The notes under the pieces are model-generated. The model made no database searches, was not told where the DNA came from, and was given only the letters and a program-made list of their open reading frames with translations. The translations under genes and the position numbers were made by a program. Positions 41,727 to 50,164 of a DNA stretch of 64,000 nt are shown piece after piece (within the stretch, counting starts at the first letter, position 1; every line of letters starts with the position of its first letter). Origin of the DNA: Polyangiaceae bacterium (GTDB taxonomy: Bacteria; Myxococcota_A; Polyangia; Polyangiales; Polyangiaceae); NCBI GenBank assembly GCA_029266615.1, contig JAQSWN010000005.1, positions 1 to 64,000 of the forward strand. Direction: 5' to 3'.

Positions 41727-42596
41727 ATGACACAGGTAGCTCACCGTGAGGCCTACGAGCGGCGCATCGACCGGGTAGTAAGCTACATCTGCGCTCACCT
41801 GGACGAACCGCTGACCCTCGAGCTGCTAAGCGACGTGGCGGGGTTTTCGAAGTTTCACTTTCATCGGCAGTTCACGGAGTACGCGGGCCTAACCGTAAGC
41901 CACTTCGTACGGCTGACACGGTTGAGGCGAGCGGCCTACCAGCTGGCGTTCAGTCCGAATCACCGGATTATCGACGTGGCGCTCGACGCGGGATTCAGCG
42001 CGCCGGAGTCGTTCGCCAGGGCCTTCAAAGAGATGCAGGGCCAGACCCCATCGGATTTCCGGCGAGCGCCGGATTGGGCCACCTTTCGACGCGCTCCCCA
42101 ACCACCAACACCTACCCACAGCAACAGCATGAGTCCGAAAATCGTAAACTTTACGGAGACCCGCGTCGCCGCCCTGGAGCATCGCGGTTCTCCTGATCGA
42201 CTGATGTCCTCGGTCGCGCGGTTCATCGAATGGCGCAAGTCTTGTAGAGACTCGCCAGTGGGGAGCTGCCGCACGCTCGGCATCAATTACCAGGACCTGA
42301 ACCCCGCCAACCCCGAGGAATACCGATTCGACATCTGCGCCGAGCTGAGCGGCCCGCTCAGCCCGAATGGCGCGGGCGTCGTCGAGAAGGTGATACCGGG
42401 AGGTCGATGCGCCATGGCGCGGCACGTCGGTTCCACCGACGCTATCGGCGAGACGGTTCGCGAGCTCTACGCGAAGTGGCTACCGGACAGCGGCGAGCAG
42501 ATCCGAGATTTCCCGCTGTTCTTTCACTACGTCGCCCGTGTGCCGGCCGTGAGCGAGCACGAACAGGTCACGGACGTCTACCTGCCGCTGCGTTGA
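41727..42596 (+). CDS. AraC-family regulator with GyrI-like effector domain
   Basis: 289 residues. Two helix-turn-helix motifs (about 20-112) are seen as LTLELLSDVAGFSKFHFHRQFTEYAGLTVS and IIDVALDAGFSAPESFARAFKEMQGQTPSDFRR. The C-terminal half (about 130-285) is a GyrI-like/Bacterial transcription activator effector-binding domain, with VEKVIPGGRCAMARHVGS and VTDVYLPLR as diagnostic blocks. This is the SoxS/Rob/TetR-independent drug-binding class that responds to small hydrophobic compounds. It is divergent from the M1-type lipoprotein gene, suggesting regulation of that gene or itself. Confidence 0.92.
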   Translation: MTQVAHREAYERRIDRVVSYICAHLDEPLTLELLSDVAGFSKFHFHRQFTEYAGLTVSHFVRLTRLRRAAYQLAFSPNHRIIDVALDAGFSAPESFARAFKEMQGQTPSDFRRAPDWATFRRAPQPPTPTHSNSMSPKIVNFTETRVAALEHRGSPDRLMSSVARFIEWRKSCRDSPVGSCRTLGINYQDLNPANPEEYRFDICAELSGPLSPNGAGVVEKVIPGGRCAMARHVGSTDAIGETVRELYAKWLPDSGEQIRDFPLFFHYVARVPAVSEHEQVTDVYLPLR

Positions 42597-42624
42597 GCAG
42601 AAGAACCTTTACGGTCGCGCCGCG

Positions 42625-43908
42625 CTAAATGGGCGTGCGCCGCCAGACCGTCGACGTTCGGCGTGCGGCGAGCAGGATTTCATCCAACGACTTCGGCGTG
42701 CTCAGGAAGTACCCCTGCACTTTGTCGACGCCGATCGCGCGAAGGGCTTCGAGCTCCGACTCGGTCTCGACGCCTTCGGCGGTGATCGTGCTGCCGATTT
42801 CGTGAGCGAAAGCGATGAGGCCCTTAGCGAGGGCGCGCCGGTGCGAATCGGTGTCGATGTCGCGCGTCAGGCTCATGTCGAGCTTGATGACATCGGCGTG
42901 CAGGTTGAGGATGTGACGCATGCTCGCGTAGCCGGCGCCCGCGTCGTCGATGGCGAGCCGCGCGCCGCGCTCACGAAACGGCGCGAGCGCGCGGAGGAGC
43001 GGGGCATAGTCGGCAACCGCGGCATGCTCCGTGACTTCGAGCACGACCCGGCTGACGTCGAGGCCCTCCAACTGTGGCTCCAAACGCCCGGACAGCAGCA
43101 GCTCCGGTGACGTATTGATGCTGAGCGAAAGCGGCTCGGGTAGCAGGTGGAGCGCGACCAACGCGTGCTCGATAGCGCAAAGCTCGAGCTCCATGCCGGC
43201 CCCTGCCTCGTGCGCGGCGTTGAACCAGACGTCGGGCGCGCGCCGGGGCTCGACGTCGAAGCGTGAAAGTGCCTCGGCGCCCGCCATGCAGTCACCCTCG
43301 AGAGAATAGATGGGTTGAAACACCATGCGCGGCGCGCCCGTCGCGATGGCGGAGCGAATCTGGTCCGCCACAGCCTGCTTCTGGCGCGACGTCAGTAGTT
43401 CTTCGTCGATGCGGGACGCGAGCACCTCGCCGAGAGCGCGCAACAGGCTCAGGTCTCGGTCCCCGAGCGTGAGATTCGGCTCCCGGCTGAAACAGCACAG
43501 CGTGCCGTAGACCTCGCCCGTGGCGAGCTGGATTGGCACGCTGAGGTGCGCGCCGATCGGGATCGCTTGCGTCTCCGGCATAGCCATGGCGGCGGGGACC
43601 CGCGACGTATCGGCGATGAGCTCGGGTAGCTCTCCGCGCACGATTTTCAGGCAGTATCCGTCCTCGAGTGGGATCGCTTGCCCTTCGTGAATCGGCGCGA
43701 ACCCATCGCAGTCCACGTGCTCCAGGACGCGGTCGAGCTCACGAAAGTGAGAGACGAACGCGACGTCCATGCTCAAGTGCTTGCGCACGGTGCGGAGGAC
43801 CTGAGCTACGCCTCCGTGACCCACGCCGTGGGCCAGAAGGCCCGAGATCGGACCAGAATTCGGCAGATTCGCAGCCATACGAGCCTCGTGCTTGGCGTGC
43901 TTTCCCAA
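42625..43908 (-). CDS. GAF-EAL cyclic-di-GMP phosphodiesterase
   Basis: 427 residues. The GAF domain (about 20-170) has LSVPIQLATGEVYGTLCCFS; the EAL domain (about 190-420) has the substrate and metal motifs AEALSRF (EALxR, 212-216), EVTEHA, DDAGAGYAS (321-329), Lys342 and the catalytic AEGVETESE. All key residues appear to be present, so it should hydrolyse c-di-GMP to pGpG in response to a small molecule bound by GAF. The alternative start ATG 43878 would shorten it by ten residues. It is monocistronic, 110 bp from the next minus-strand gene. Confidence 0.92.
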   Translation of the reverse strand: MGKHAKHEARMAANLPNSGPISGLLAHGVGHGGVAQVLRTVRKHLSMDVAFVSHFRELDRVLEHVDCDGFAPIHEGQAIPLEDGYCLKIVRGELPELIADTSRVPAAMAMPETQAIPIGAHLSVPIQLATGEVYGTLCCFSREPNLTLGDRDLSLLRALGEVLASRIDEELLTSRQKQAVADQIRSAIATGAPRMVFQPIYSLEGDCMAGAEALSRFDVEPRRAPDVWFNAAHEAGAGMELELCAIEHALVALHLLPEPLSLSINTSPELLLSGRLEPQLEGLDVSRVVLEVTEHAAVADYAPLLRALAPFRERGARLAIDDAGAGYASMRHILNLHADVIKLDMSLTRDIDTDSHRRALAKGLIAFAHEIGSTITAEGVETESELEALRAIGVDKVQGYFLSTPKSLDEILLAARRTSTVWRRTPI

Positions 43909-44018
43909 GCCTGAGCTACGGCACCCTCCGCAAATCCTTTAGGCCGGCGTCGCGTGCGGCCTCGTCCAGGAATCTCTCGGGGACGGGCATCCGTCAGTCG
44001 CCGCTCGAGCGTGCTCAA

Positions 44019-44240
44019 TCAGAACACGGCTGGTCCAGGCGGTGGCTCACCGGGAGGCGTGCCCGGCGGCGGCTCTTCAATCGGCGCGGGGGGAGGCAGC
44101 TCCTCCGGATCGTGAAGGGGGGGCGGCTCCTCGATCGGCGGGCTGGGCGGGGGCGTCTCAGCGGGCGCTGGTGGTTGCGGCACTTCGGCGGGTTCTGGAG
44201 GCGGAAGCGGAGGAGTGCCGGGAGTCATCGGGATCGACAT
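44019..44240 (-). CDS. Small Pro-rich protein of unknown function
   Basis: 73 residues from ATG 44240 (MSIPMTPGTPPLPPP); a longer frame to 44306 exists but has no start logic. The protein consists of Pro/Glu repeats with PPP runs and the ending GEPPPGPAVF. Such small proteins occur as genuine genes in some bacteria. A hidden problem is that low-complexity reading frames also arise by chance in GC-rich DNA. No ribosome site is visible. It ends 63 bp before the zinc-ribbon gene. I rate it as possible rather than likely. Confidence 0.4.
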   Translation of the reverse strand: MSIPMTPGTPPLPPPEPAEVPQPPAPAETPPPSPPIEEPPPLHDPEELPPPAPIEEPPPGTPPGEPPPGPAVF

Positions 44241-44302
44241 GCTGAGCCGACGACTTTGCGAACGGCGTGCCAGCTTCACGCGGGAGATGGCGGTCGAACG
44301 CC

Positions 44303-44767
44303 TCAAGCGTGCTTCGCGCGGAGGCCGCCGCCATCCGCGGAGCCGGCTTCGAGACTACGCAGGCGGGCCCCGACGAGCGTGAGCAGCATGCCCACCGCTC
44401 GAGTCATCAGCAGGTGCTGCGCAGAAGTCGTCCCCTTCAGGTAGAGCGGTGGTAACAGAAACCGCAGCCCCGGGAGATCGTCGGTAATGCGCAGCAAGAT
44501 TGCGCCTAGGGCCTCGCTTCGGCCCCGCGCATCCCGCAGCTCGGCCATCACGTTCTTCGCGACCCGAGCCGTGTGAAGCTCAGACTGAACGGTTACGGCG
44601 AGGCGCTCGAAGAGCGGAGTATCGGCGTCCCCGTAACTCTCTCCCGGAAGCACGGTCGCGGCCGCGCCACATCGAGGACACCAGAGCCGTTCCCCGGACG
44701 CAGCGGGAAGTAACGCCGCGCCGAGGCACGACGAACAGTGGACGGGCAGGTAGACCTGAGGTTTCAC
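44303..44767 (-). CDS. Zinc-ribbon protein of unknown function
   Basis: 154 residues. Four Cys form a zinc ribbon (C11-C14 and C30-C33: CSSC and CPRC) at the N-terminus; the rest is helical, with RFLLPPLYLKGTTSAQHLLMTRAVGMLLTLVGARLRSL, which could be amphipathic. No family is recognised. The header resembles zinc-ribbon proteins often next to myxobacterial regulators. It has no signal peptide. It lies on the minus strand 119 bp from the lipoprotein gene and is probably its own unit. Confidence 0.68.
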   Translation of the reverse strand: MKPQVYLPVHCSSCLGAALLPAASGERLWCPRCGAAATVLPGESYGDADTPLFERLAVTVQSELHTARVAKNVMAELRDARGRSEALGAILLRITDDLPGLRFLLPPLYLKGTTSAQHLLMTRAVGMLLTLVGARLRSLEAGSADGGGLRAKHA

Positions 44768-44886
44768 GTCCTCCTATGTGGGCCCAGGAGCCAGAATTTC
44801 TGATCAAGAGGCGTCGTTCTTCATCGCGCCGCCGGGCGACGGTTAGGAAGGGGCGGTCGCGACCACCGCGGGGAGGGCGCCGTACG

Positions 44887-45357
44887 TCACCGCTTGAGCC
44901 ACGGACACTTCGCAACGAGCTCCGGGCCGCGGGTTCGATCGCACCGAACACCCACCACGACGCCGGTCAGCTTCACGTCCGAGCAACTCTCGACGCTCTG
45001 GTAGTTAGCCTCGTCCTTGGCGTCGAGCTTCACGTCGCACTTGCCGAGTCGCACGACCTCGCTGCGATACAGTCGCCGTTCCGAGCTCCAGCTGAGGACC
45101 ACGTCGGCCGGCAGCTTCTCACCCGGCTCGAGCGCTTGACCGCACTCGCTGAAGTCCTTGCCCAAACGCATGATCTGCCGCGCATCGGCGGGGCAGTCCG
45201 CGTACTTGACCTCGACGTCCGCCATCTTCGGGCCAGTCGCAGCGCCGAAGGTTCGGACCTGCATCACCTCGACTTGGGTCGAGAAGCGTTGCGGCTTCTC
45301 TTGGCACGCGAGCCCGAGTAACGCCGCCAGCGTCGTGATGACGAGTCTGACCTTCAC
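44887..45357 (-). CDS. Cys-rich lipoprotein A, paralogue of 46841-47323
   Basis: 156 residues from GTG 45357. The signal has lipobox LLGLAC (Cys18). The mature part has six Cys besides the lipid Cys: ADCP, SECG, GKCD, ESCS, VRCD, AKCPW, likely three disulfides. The block CPADARQIMRLGKDF and VRLGKCDVKLDAKDEANYQ is shared with the lipoprotein at 46841, with about 70% identical residues by eye. It is divergent from the ligand-gated-channel gene and shares its promoter region with it. No family is recognised. Both may associate with the channel. Confidence 0.85.
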   Translation of the reverse strand: MKVRLVITTLAALLGLACQEKPQRFSTQVEVMQVRTFGAATGPKMADVEVKYADCPADARQIMRLGKDFSECGQALEPGEKLPADVVLSWSSERRLYRSEVVRLGKCDVKLDAKDEANYQSVESCSDVKLTGVVVGVRCDRTRGPELVAKCPWLKR

Positions 45358-45648
45358 GAACGACGTTTAACGGATGAATGGCGCCATCGCCACGCGTGCG
45401 GTCGATAATGGGTCTTAGTCGTGAAGTTCGGTTCGCCATTACGACCGAATTGTTACCGACGGCGACCCGAAGGCGTCGGCACGGCGACAGAGGGGGCCTG
45501 AGCCTTGACGAGAAGGACGCGGAGTTTCTGGTCACGTCGCGCGCGTCGTGCCGATTTTGGGTGTTGGCGACACACGTTTTCGCTAAGTTTCCGGCCCTGG
45601 TGAATTTGAAAACCCGGCTACTCCGACGCGCCACGAATCGAGCGACCC
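45358..45648. other. 291-bp divergent promoter region of channel and lipoprotein A
   Basis: No gene is supported. Small overlapping frames exist but lack starts and sense. It holds the divergent promoters of lipoprotein A (minus) and the ion-channel gene (plus). I see no clear palindrome or hairpin in it. Confidence 0.45.
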
Positions 45649-46833
45649 ATGCGGCGTAAAGTCCCGGCGCGTGCCGTTTGGATCAACGTGGTCGGGGTGG
45701 CGGTCGCGCTGCTAGTCGCGCTCTTCGGTATTTCGTTCCGATCGGCGCCGGGTGGTGGTGAGGCGTGGGCGCAAACGCCTCCGCCACCCGCTCCGCCCTC
45801 GGCGGCCGCCGCCGGTTCCGTCGCTCCACCGGCGTCCGCAGCTTCGGCAGTCGCGACTCCCGCGGCCTCGGGCGACGCGGTCGCGCCCGCCGGCAGCGCC
45901 GGACCGGATCCGATCGATCTCGCGGTTGCGCCCAAAGGAGGCGTGCCTTTCCACCCGAGTGGCACGGCCTTCAAGTCACCGTTCGCCAAGCCCAATGCGG
46001 ACAAGCCGGTGCGTATCAAGGTCGGCATGCTGCTCAACAGCGTGGACGAGTACGACGTGCAAAGTGGCACGTTCTTGGCGGATTTCTTCCTCAGCTTCAC
46101 CAGCGAGACGCCGATGCCGGAGATCAGCCCCCAGTTTCCCAATGGGAAGGTGGACTCCACCACGGTCATCGCGGACAAGCCGACCTTCAAGCTGATGCGC
46201 TTGTCCGGTCAGTTCAAGTCACCCGCGGATTTGCGCAAGTACCCTTACGACTCGCAGGAGCTCAAAATCCTGGTGGAGGACGACTCCCGCGGCGTCGACC
46301 AGATCCGCTTCGTGGTGGACCGCGAGCGCACCAAGACCGCGCGCGGCTTTCGCGCCGTTGGCTGGCAAGTCTCGTTCGTGGAAGCGCGCTCGCTCAGCCA
46401 GTCCTACCCCGATCGTTTCGAGAACGACGACCTATTCTACGGGCGTTACGTCTTTACGGTCGGTCTCGATCGGTTCGCGGCGAGCGCGGTCTTCAAGGTG
46501 TACGTACCCGCGCTCGTCATCGTGCTCATCTCTCTTCTAGGTATGTGGGTGCCGCCCGCGCACATGGAAGTTCGGTCCAACGCGGGCGCGCCGATGTTGG
46601 CCGGTGCCGTGCTCTTCCACTTTTCGCTGATGCAGGAGCTGCCGGCAACCAGCTACCTAACCCGCGCGGACAAGCTCATGCTCGGGGTGTACGCGTCCTT
46701 GCTACTGGGCATGCTCTCCACCTGGTTCATGTTCTTGGTGGACGAGGGGAAGATGGACAATGTCTTCCGCATCGCGCGTGTGATTGTTCCCATCGCCACC
46801 GTGGTGGTCATGGGCCTCGCCATGTACATCTGA
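45649..46833 (+). CDS. Pentameric ligand-gated ion channel homologue (Cys-loop-like family)
   Basis: 394 residues. An N-terminal hydrophobic signal (about 11-33) and Ala/Pro linker are followed by an extracellular beta-sandwich (about 115-275) with LLNSVDEYDVQSGTFLADFF and the YPYDSQELKI Cys-loop-position segment, which lacks the Cys pair of animal receptors as in bacterial GLIC. Then come four transmembrane helices: FKVYVPALVIVLISLLGMWV (M1), RSNAGAPMLAGAVLFHFSL (M2), LPATSYLTRADKLMLGVYAS (M2-M3 loop and M3), VPIATVVVMGLAMYI (M4). The LPxTSYLT motif is diagnostic. Probably a pentameric gated channel in the inner membrane; ligand unknown. It is bracketed by two paralogous lipoproteins. Confidence 0.85.
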   Translation: MRRKVPARAVWINVVGVAVALLVALFGISFRSAPGGGEAWAQTPPPPAPPSAAAAGSVAPPASAASAVATPAASGDAVAPAGSAGPDPIDLAVAPKGGVPFHPSGTAFKSPFAKPNADKPVRIKVGMLLNSVDEYDVQSGTFLADFFLSFTSETPMPEISPQFPNGKVDSTTVIADKPTFKLMRLSGQFKSPADLRKYPYDSQELKILVEDDSRGVDQIRFVVDRERTKTARGFRAVGWQVSFVEARSLSQSYPDRFENDDLFYGRYVFTVGLDRFAASAVFKVYVPALVIVLISLLGMWVPPAHMEVRSNAGAPMLAGAVLFHFSLMQELPATSYLTRADKLMLGVYASLLLGMLSTWFMFLVDEGKMDNVFRIARVIVPIATVVVMGLAMYI

Positions 46834-46840
46834 AGGAAGG

Positions 46841-47323
46841 CTACTCGCGGCGCAGCCAGGGGCACTTCGCGAGTAGCTCTTCACTACGCAGTCGGCTGCA
46901 GCGCACGCCCACGGTGACGCCAGTCGCCTTCACTTCCGAGCAGGTTTCCACGGTCTGGTAGTTGGCTTCGTCTTTCGTGTCGAGCTTCACGTCGCACTTG
47001 CCGAGGCGCACGATTTCATTGCGGTAAAAGCCTCGGTCCGGGTTCCAGCTCAGTACGACGTCCACCTTGAGCTTCTCACCCGTCTTCAGCTCCTGGCCGC
47101 AGTCGGTGAAGTCCTTGCCGAGCCGCATGATTTGCCGAGCGTCCGCGGGGCACTCGGCGTACTTCAGCTCCACGTCCGTTAGCTTGGTGGTGGTGCCGAA
47201 GTTTCTTACCTGCATGACCTCCACGGAGGTGGTGAAGCGCTGCGGCTTGCCCCTACAGGCACCGAGTAGGCACGACGTAGCGAGCAAAAGCCCTACCAGC
47301 TTGCAGTTTGCGACTAGACCCAT
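46841..47323 (-). CDS. Cys-rich lipoprotein B, paralogue of 44887-45357
   Basis: 160 residues from ATG 47323; the frame to 47350 adds nine residues without a ribosome site. The signal ends in CLLGAC. The six mature Cys are in the same places as in lipoprotein A (AECP, TDCG, GKCD, ETCS, VRCS, AKCPW). The block CPADARQIMRLGKDFTDCGQ is almost identical. It converges on the channel gene, whose stop is 7 bp away, so A and B flank the channel on either side. Duplication followed by inversion-free insertion of the channel, or of the lipoprotein, is inferred. Function unknown. Confidence 0.85.
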   Translation of the reverse strand: MGLVANCKLVGLLLATSCLLGACRGKPQRFTTSVEVMQVRNFGTTTKLTDVELKYAECPADARQIMRLGKDFTDCGQELKTGEKLKVDVVLSWNPDRGFYRNEIVRLGKCDVKLDTKDEANYQTVETCSEVKATGVTVGVRCSRLRSEELLAKCPWLRRE

Positions 47324-47408
47324 CGGAAGCTTGGCCTCGGAAGCTATCACGGCTCGCGCTTTCCTGCGTGCAAGATGCGAAAGCCCACGCCGCTAGGCTC
47401 CGTGCGCC

Positions 47409-49061
47409 GTGAATGCTAAGCCACGGACCGTGGCGCCGGGCTCGCGGTTTCCGAAAGTGCAAGCGGCCGCCCTCGGCAGCATGCCGCAGGACACGGCCGA
47501 GGAGCTGCGCTTCGTGCAGGACCGCGTGGCCTTGCTCGGCAAGGTGACGTTCTTCATCTCTGGGATGTTCCTCCTCGCGGTGGCGCTGGCTGATCACCTG
47601 CGTGGCATGGAGCGGGTGGAGGTCATGGGGCGCATCAGCCACGCGCTCGGCACGCTCATCGCGCTCGGGACTTGGCTCGGGTTACGCCGCGCACGCACAC
47701 TCCCGGAGGCGACTCTGCTCGCCGTGGACTTGCTCGGCACGTTCTGCATCTGCGCGTCCTTCGTGGGCATGGGGCATTGGGCGGTGCAGCCGTACGGCTA
47801 CTACACCGCGATGCTGGCGGTGACACACGTGAGCATCACGCGGGCGATGGTGGTACCGAGCGCGCCGCGCCGCACCCTGCTGCTCGGCATCGCGAGCTTC
47901 GCCGGCTTCCTGCTCATGCGCGCGACCTTGCCGGCGACGGCGGAGATGCTGCGGATGGGCGGGCGCGGGCGAGGCCTGGTGGAGGCCCTGCTTTGGTCCA
48001 CCGCCGGCGTCGTCGTGAGCAGCGTTGCTTCCAAGGTGATTTACGGCTTGCAGAAGCGCGCCAAAGCCGCCTTGCAGCTCGGTCAGTACACGCTAGAGGA
48101 GAAGATAGGGCAAGGAGGTATGGGCGAGATCTACCGCGCCCGGCATGCCATGTTGCGCCGCCCCACGGCGGTGAAGCTGCTGCTCGGCGACAGCAACGAG
48201 CTGCAGCTCCGGCGCTTCGAGAAGGAGGTGCAGCTCACCGCGCGCCTCACTCACCCCAACACCATCTCCATTTACGACTACGGTCGCACGCCGGACGGCG
48301 TCTTCTATTATGCCATGGAGCTCTTGGAGGGCCTGACCCTCGAGGAGCTCGTGCAGCGGCACGGCCCGTTGCCGGCCGGCCGCGCCATCTTCCTCCTGTT
48401 ACAGGTCTGCGGCGCCCTCCACGAAGCGCATCAGGTGGGGCTCATTCACCGGGACGTGAAGCCGGCCAACATCTTCCTGTGCCGGCGCGGGGAGCTCGCG
48501 GACTTCGTGAAGGTGCTGGATTTCGGCCTCGTTCGCGACGTGAAGAGCAACGAGCAGGCGACGCAGAGCAACGTGAACCTGGTCGTTGGGACGCCGCTCT
48601 ACATGTCGCCCGAAGCCATTCTCGAGCCGGACCAAGTGGACGCAGCGACGGACGTGTACGGGCTAGGGGTCGTAGCGTATTTTCTGCTCACCGGTACGCC
48701 GCCCTTCCGCGGCAAGACGGTGCTCGAGGTGTGCGCTCACCACCTGCACAGCGTGCCGGCGCCGCCCTCCGAGCGAGTCACGGTGCCGGCAGATCTCGAG
48801 CGAGTGATCATGTCTTGCCTGGAGAAATCCAAGGAAGCACGGCCGGCTGGCGCCCGCGCCTTGGCTCGCGCCCTCGAACGGTGCGAAGCGGCCGGGAGCT
48901 GGGGCAGCGCGGAAGCAGAGGCGTGGTGGGCGACCACGCCGAGCGCTCGCGTGGCGACGGACGCGCCGTCGTTCACGCTGGCGACCGGTGAGCAAACTCG
49001 CCGAACCCTCGCCATCGCCGACCTCGAAAAGCGACTGGAAGCCGCCAAGCGCCCGGCCTAG
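47409..49061 (+). CDS. Membrane-integrated Ser/Thr protein kinase with N-terminal multi-TM domain
   Basis: 550 residues from GTG 47409. The N-terminal 40-220 carries about five or six hydrophobic segments (LLGKVTFFISGMFLLAVALA, HALGTLIALGTWLGL, LLAVDLLGTFCICASFVGMG and others), followed by the kinase domain: LEEKIGQGGMGEIYRARH (227-244), TAVKLLL, HRDVKPANIFLC (about 347-358), LDFGLVRD, YMSPEA. All catalytic residues are present. The C-terminal tail (about 500-550) is Ala/Glu-rich. The layout is reversed compared with the usual receptor kinases, with the membrane domain first. It probably senses a membrane signal. It is divergent from lipoprotein B. Confidence 0.9.
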   Translation: MNAKPRTVAPGSRFPKVQAAALGSMPQDTAEELRFVQDRVALLGKVTFFISGMFLLAVALADHLRGMERVEVMGRISHALGTLIALGTWLGLRRARTLPEATLLAVDLLGTFCICASFVGMGHWAVQPYGYYTAMLAVTHVSITRAMVVPSAPRRTLLLGIASFAGFLLMRATLPATAEMLRMGGRGRGLVEALLWSTAGVVVSSVASKVIYGLQKRAKAALQLGQYTLEEKIGQGGMGEIYRARHAMLRRPTAVKLLLGDSNELQLRRFEKEVQLTARLTHPNTISIYDYGRTPDGVFYYAMELLEGLTLEELVQRHGPLPAGRAIFLLLQVCGALHEAHQVGLIHRDVKPANIFLCRRGELADFVKVLDFGLVRDVKSNEQATQSNVNLVVGTPLYMSPEAILEPDQVDAATDVYGLGVVAYFLLTGTPPFRGKTVLEVCAHHLHSVPAPPSERVTVPADLERVIMSCLEKSKEARPAGARALARALERCEAAGSWGSAEAEAWWATTPSARVATDAPSFTLATGEQTRRTLAIADLEKRLEAAKRPA

Positions 49062-49275
49062 ATAGCGGCGGCGCCTTCGACACCGCCGGCCGGCGCGGCT
49101 GCGGCGTTGACCGGCGAGGGTCGTGCGTTCGCCGATGCCCAGGGGCCATGAAAAGCTTGGCCGTTTAGCTTGAGCCCATGGAGCCGAGCACCGACAACGA
49201 CGCCCGTAAGATGCTCATCGCGATGGGCATGACCCCGCCGAACCCGGCCTTGGCAAGGAGCCGAGGCGCTTCGGT

Positions 49276-50124
49276 TCAGCGTCGAATCGACACGTTGTCT
49301 AGCAGCAAGCCGTCGTCGTCGCCTCCGCCGGCGCTGGCGAAGACGAGCTTCGCCGTGACTTTCTCGAGCGGCGTGAAGGTCGTCTCGTACGCGGTGAAGG
49401 TCGTTACGCTGTTCTGCGTGCGCGTCTCCGACACGAGGCCGGTGATCGATACCGTGACCGCGTTGGTTTGATTCTTGGCGTTGCCCAGCGCGTAGCTCAG
49501 GGTGTACGCGACGCCAGGCAGGAAGGTGAGCGCGGCCTTCGTCTCGAGCGTGCCGTTTTGCAGCGAGCTGCCGTTCAAGTCCACGACGACGCCTCGCGCG
49601 AGCTGCCCCGGGCCATAGCCGCCGGGGCTTTCGATGAAGCCGTTCGGCAAGACGGTGGTGTCCACGCTGCCACTCGCCACGTTCCACTGCGAAAACTCGA
49701 CGTAATTGGCCGAATAAGCGCCGGCCGTCTGTAGCTGCTCCCCGTCGAAGTCTTCTGCAAAAACGGGTGGATCCGCTTCGGCGCCGCCCGCACCGGCCGC
49801 GCCCCCGGCCCCGCTTTCGCCGCCGCTCAAGTCGCCGCCGGCGCCGCCGCCCACCCCTGGGAGCTCCCCGCCTTGGCCGGCGGTGGTACCGGGCGAGCCC
49901 GCGCCGCCAACACCCGGAGTCGTCGAGAAGGCACCGGCGTTCGCGCTGTCACCACCGTTCGAGGGAGCGGCGCCAGCGCCGGAGCCTGCCTCGGCGTCGG
50001 GCGCGCCGGCCTCGCCGGCCTGCGCCGCGGGGGGCTCTTGCCGTTTGTCGTCGTCCGAGCCACACGACACGGCGGCGACGACGCCCGAAATCACTAGAAG
50101 CGCAGCCATGCGACGGCTCGACAT
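49276..50124 (-). CDS. Lipoprotein with C-terminal carbohydrate-binding-like module
   Basis: 282 residues. Signal with lipobox AAVSC (Cys21), a Gly/Ala linker (about 25-120), then a beta-sandwich module (about 122-282) with AEDFDGEQL, FSQWNVASGSVDTTVLPNGFIES, GVVVDLNGSS and the closing LLLDNVSI. The module is of the DUF642/CBM-like type often exported for polysaccharide binding. No catalytic residues are seen. It stands alone on the minus strand; the fatty acid hydroxylase gene lies beyond it, 40 bp from its start. Confidence 0.8.
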   Translation of the reverse strand: MSSRRMAALLVISGVVAAVSCGSDDDKRQEPPAAQAGEAGAPDAEAGSGAGAAPSNGGDSANAGAFSTTPGVGGAGSPGTTAGQGGELPGVGGGAGGDLSGGESGAGGAAGAGGAEADPPVFAEDFDGEQLQTAGAYSANYVEFSQWNVASGSVDTTVLPNGFIESPGGYGPGQLARGVVVDLNGSSLQNGTLETKAALTFLPGVAYTLSYALGNAKNQTNAVTVSITGLVSETRTQNSVTTFTAYETTFTPLEKVTAKLVFASAGGGDDDGLLLDNVSIRR

Positions 50125-50164
50125 GCGCCGGTCCTTGCACGACGCGCGGCGAGCGTAAAGCCTC

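Noticed and set aside
49178-49471. 97-codon plus-strand frame near the lipoprotein gene
   Set aside because: Mostly antisense to the lipoprotein's C-terminal module; its Ser/Pro/Val composition fits a shadow frame.
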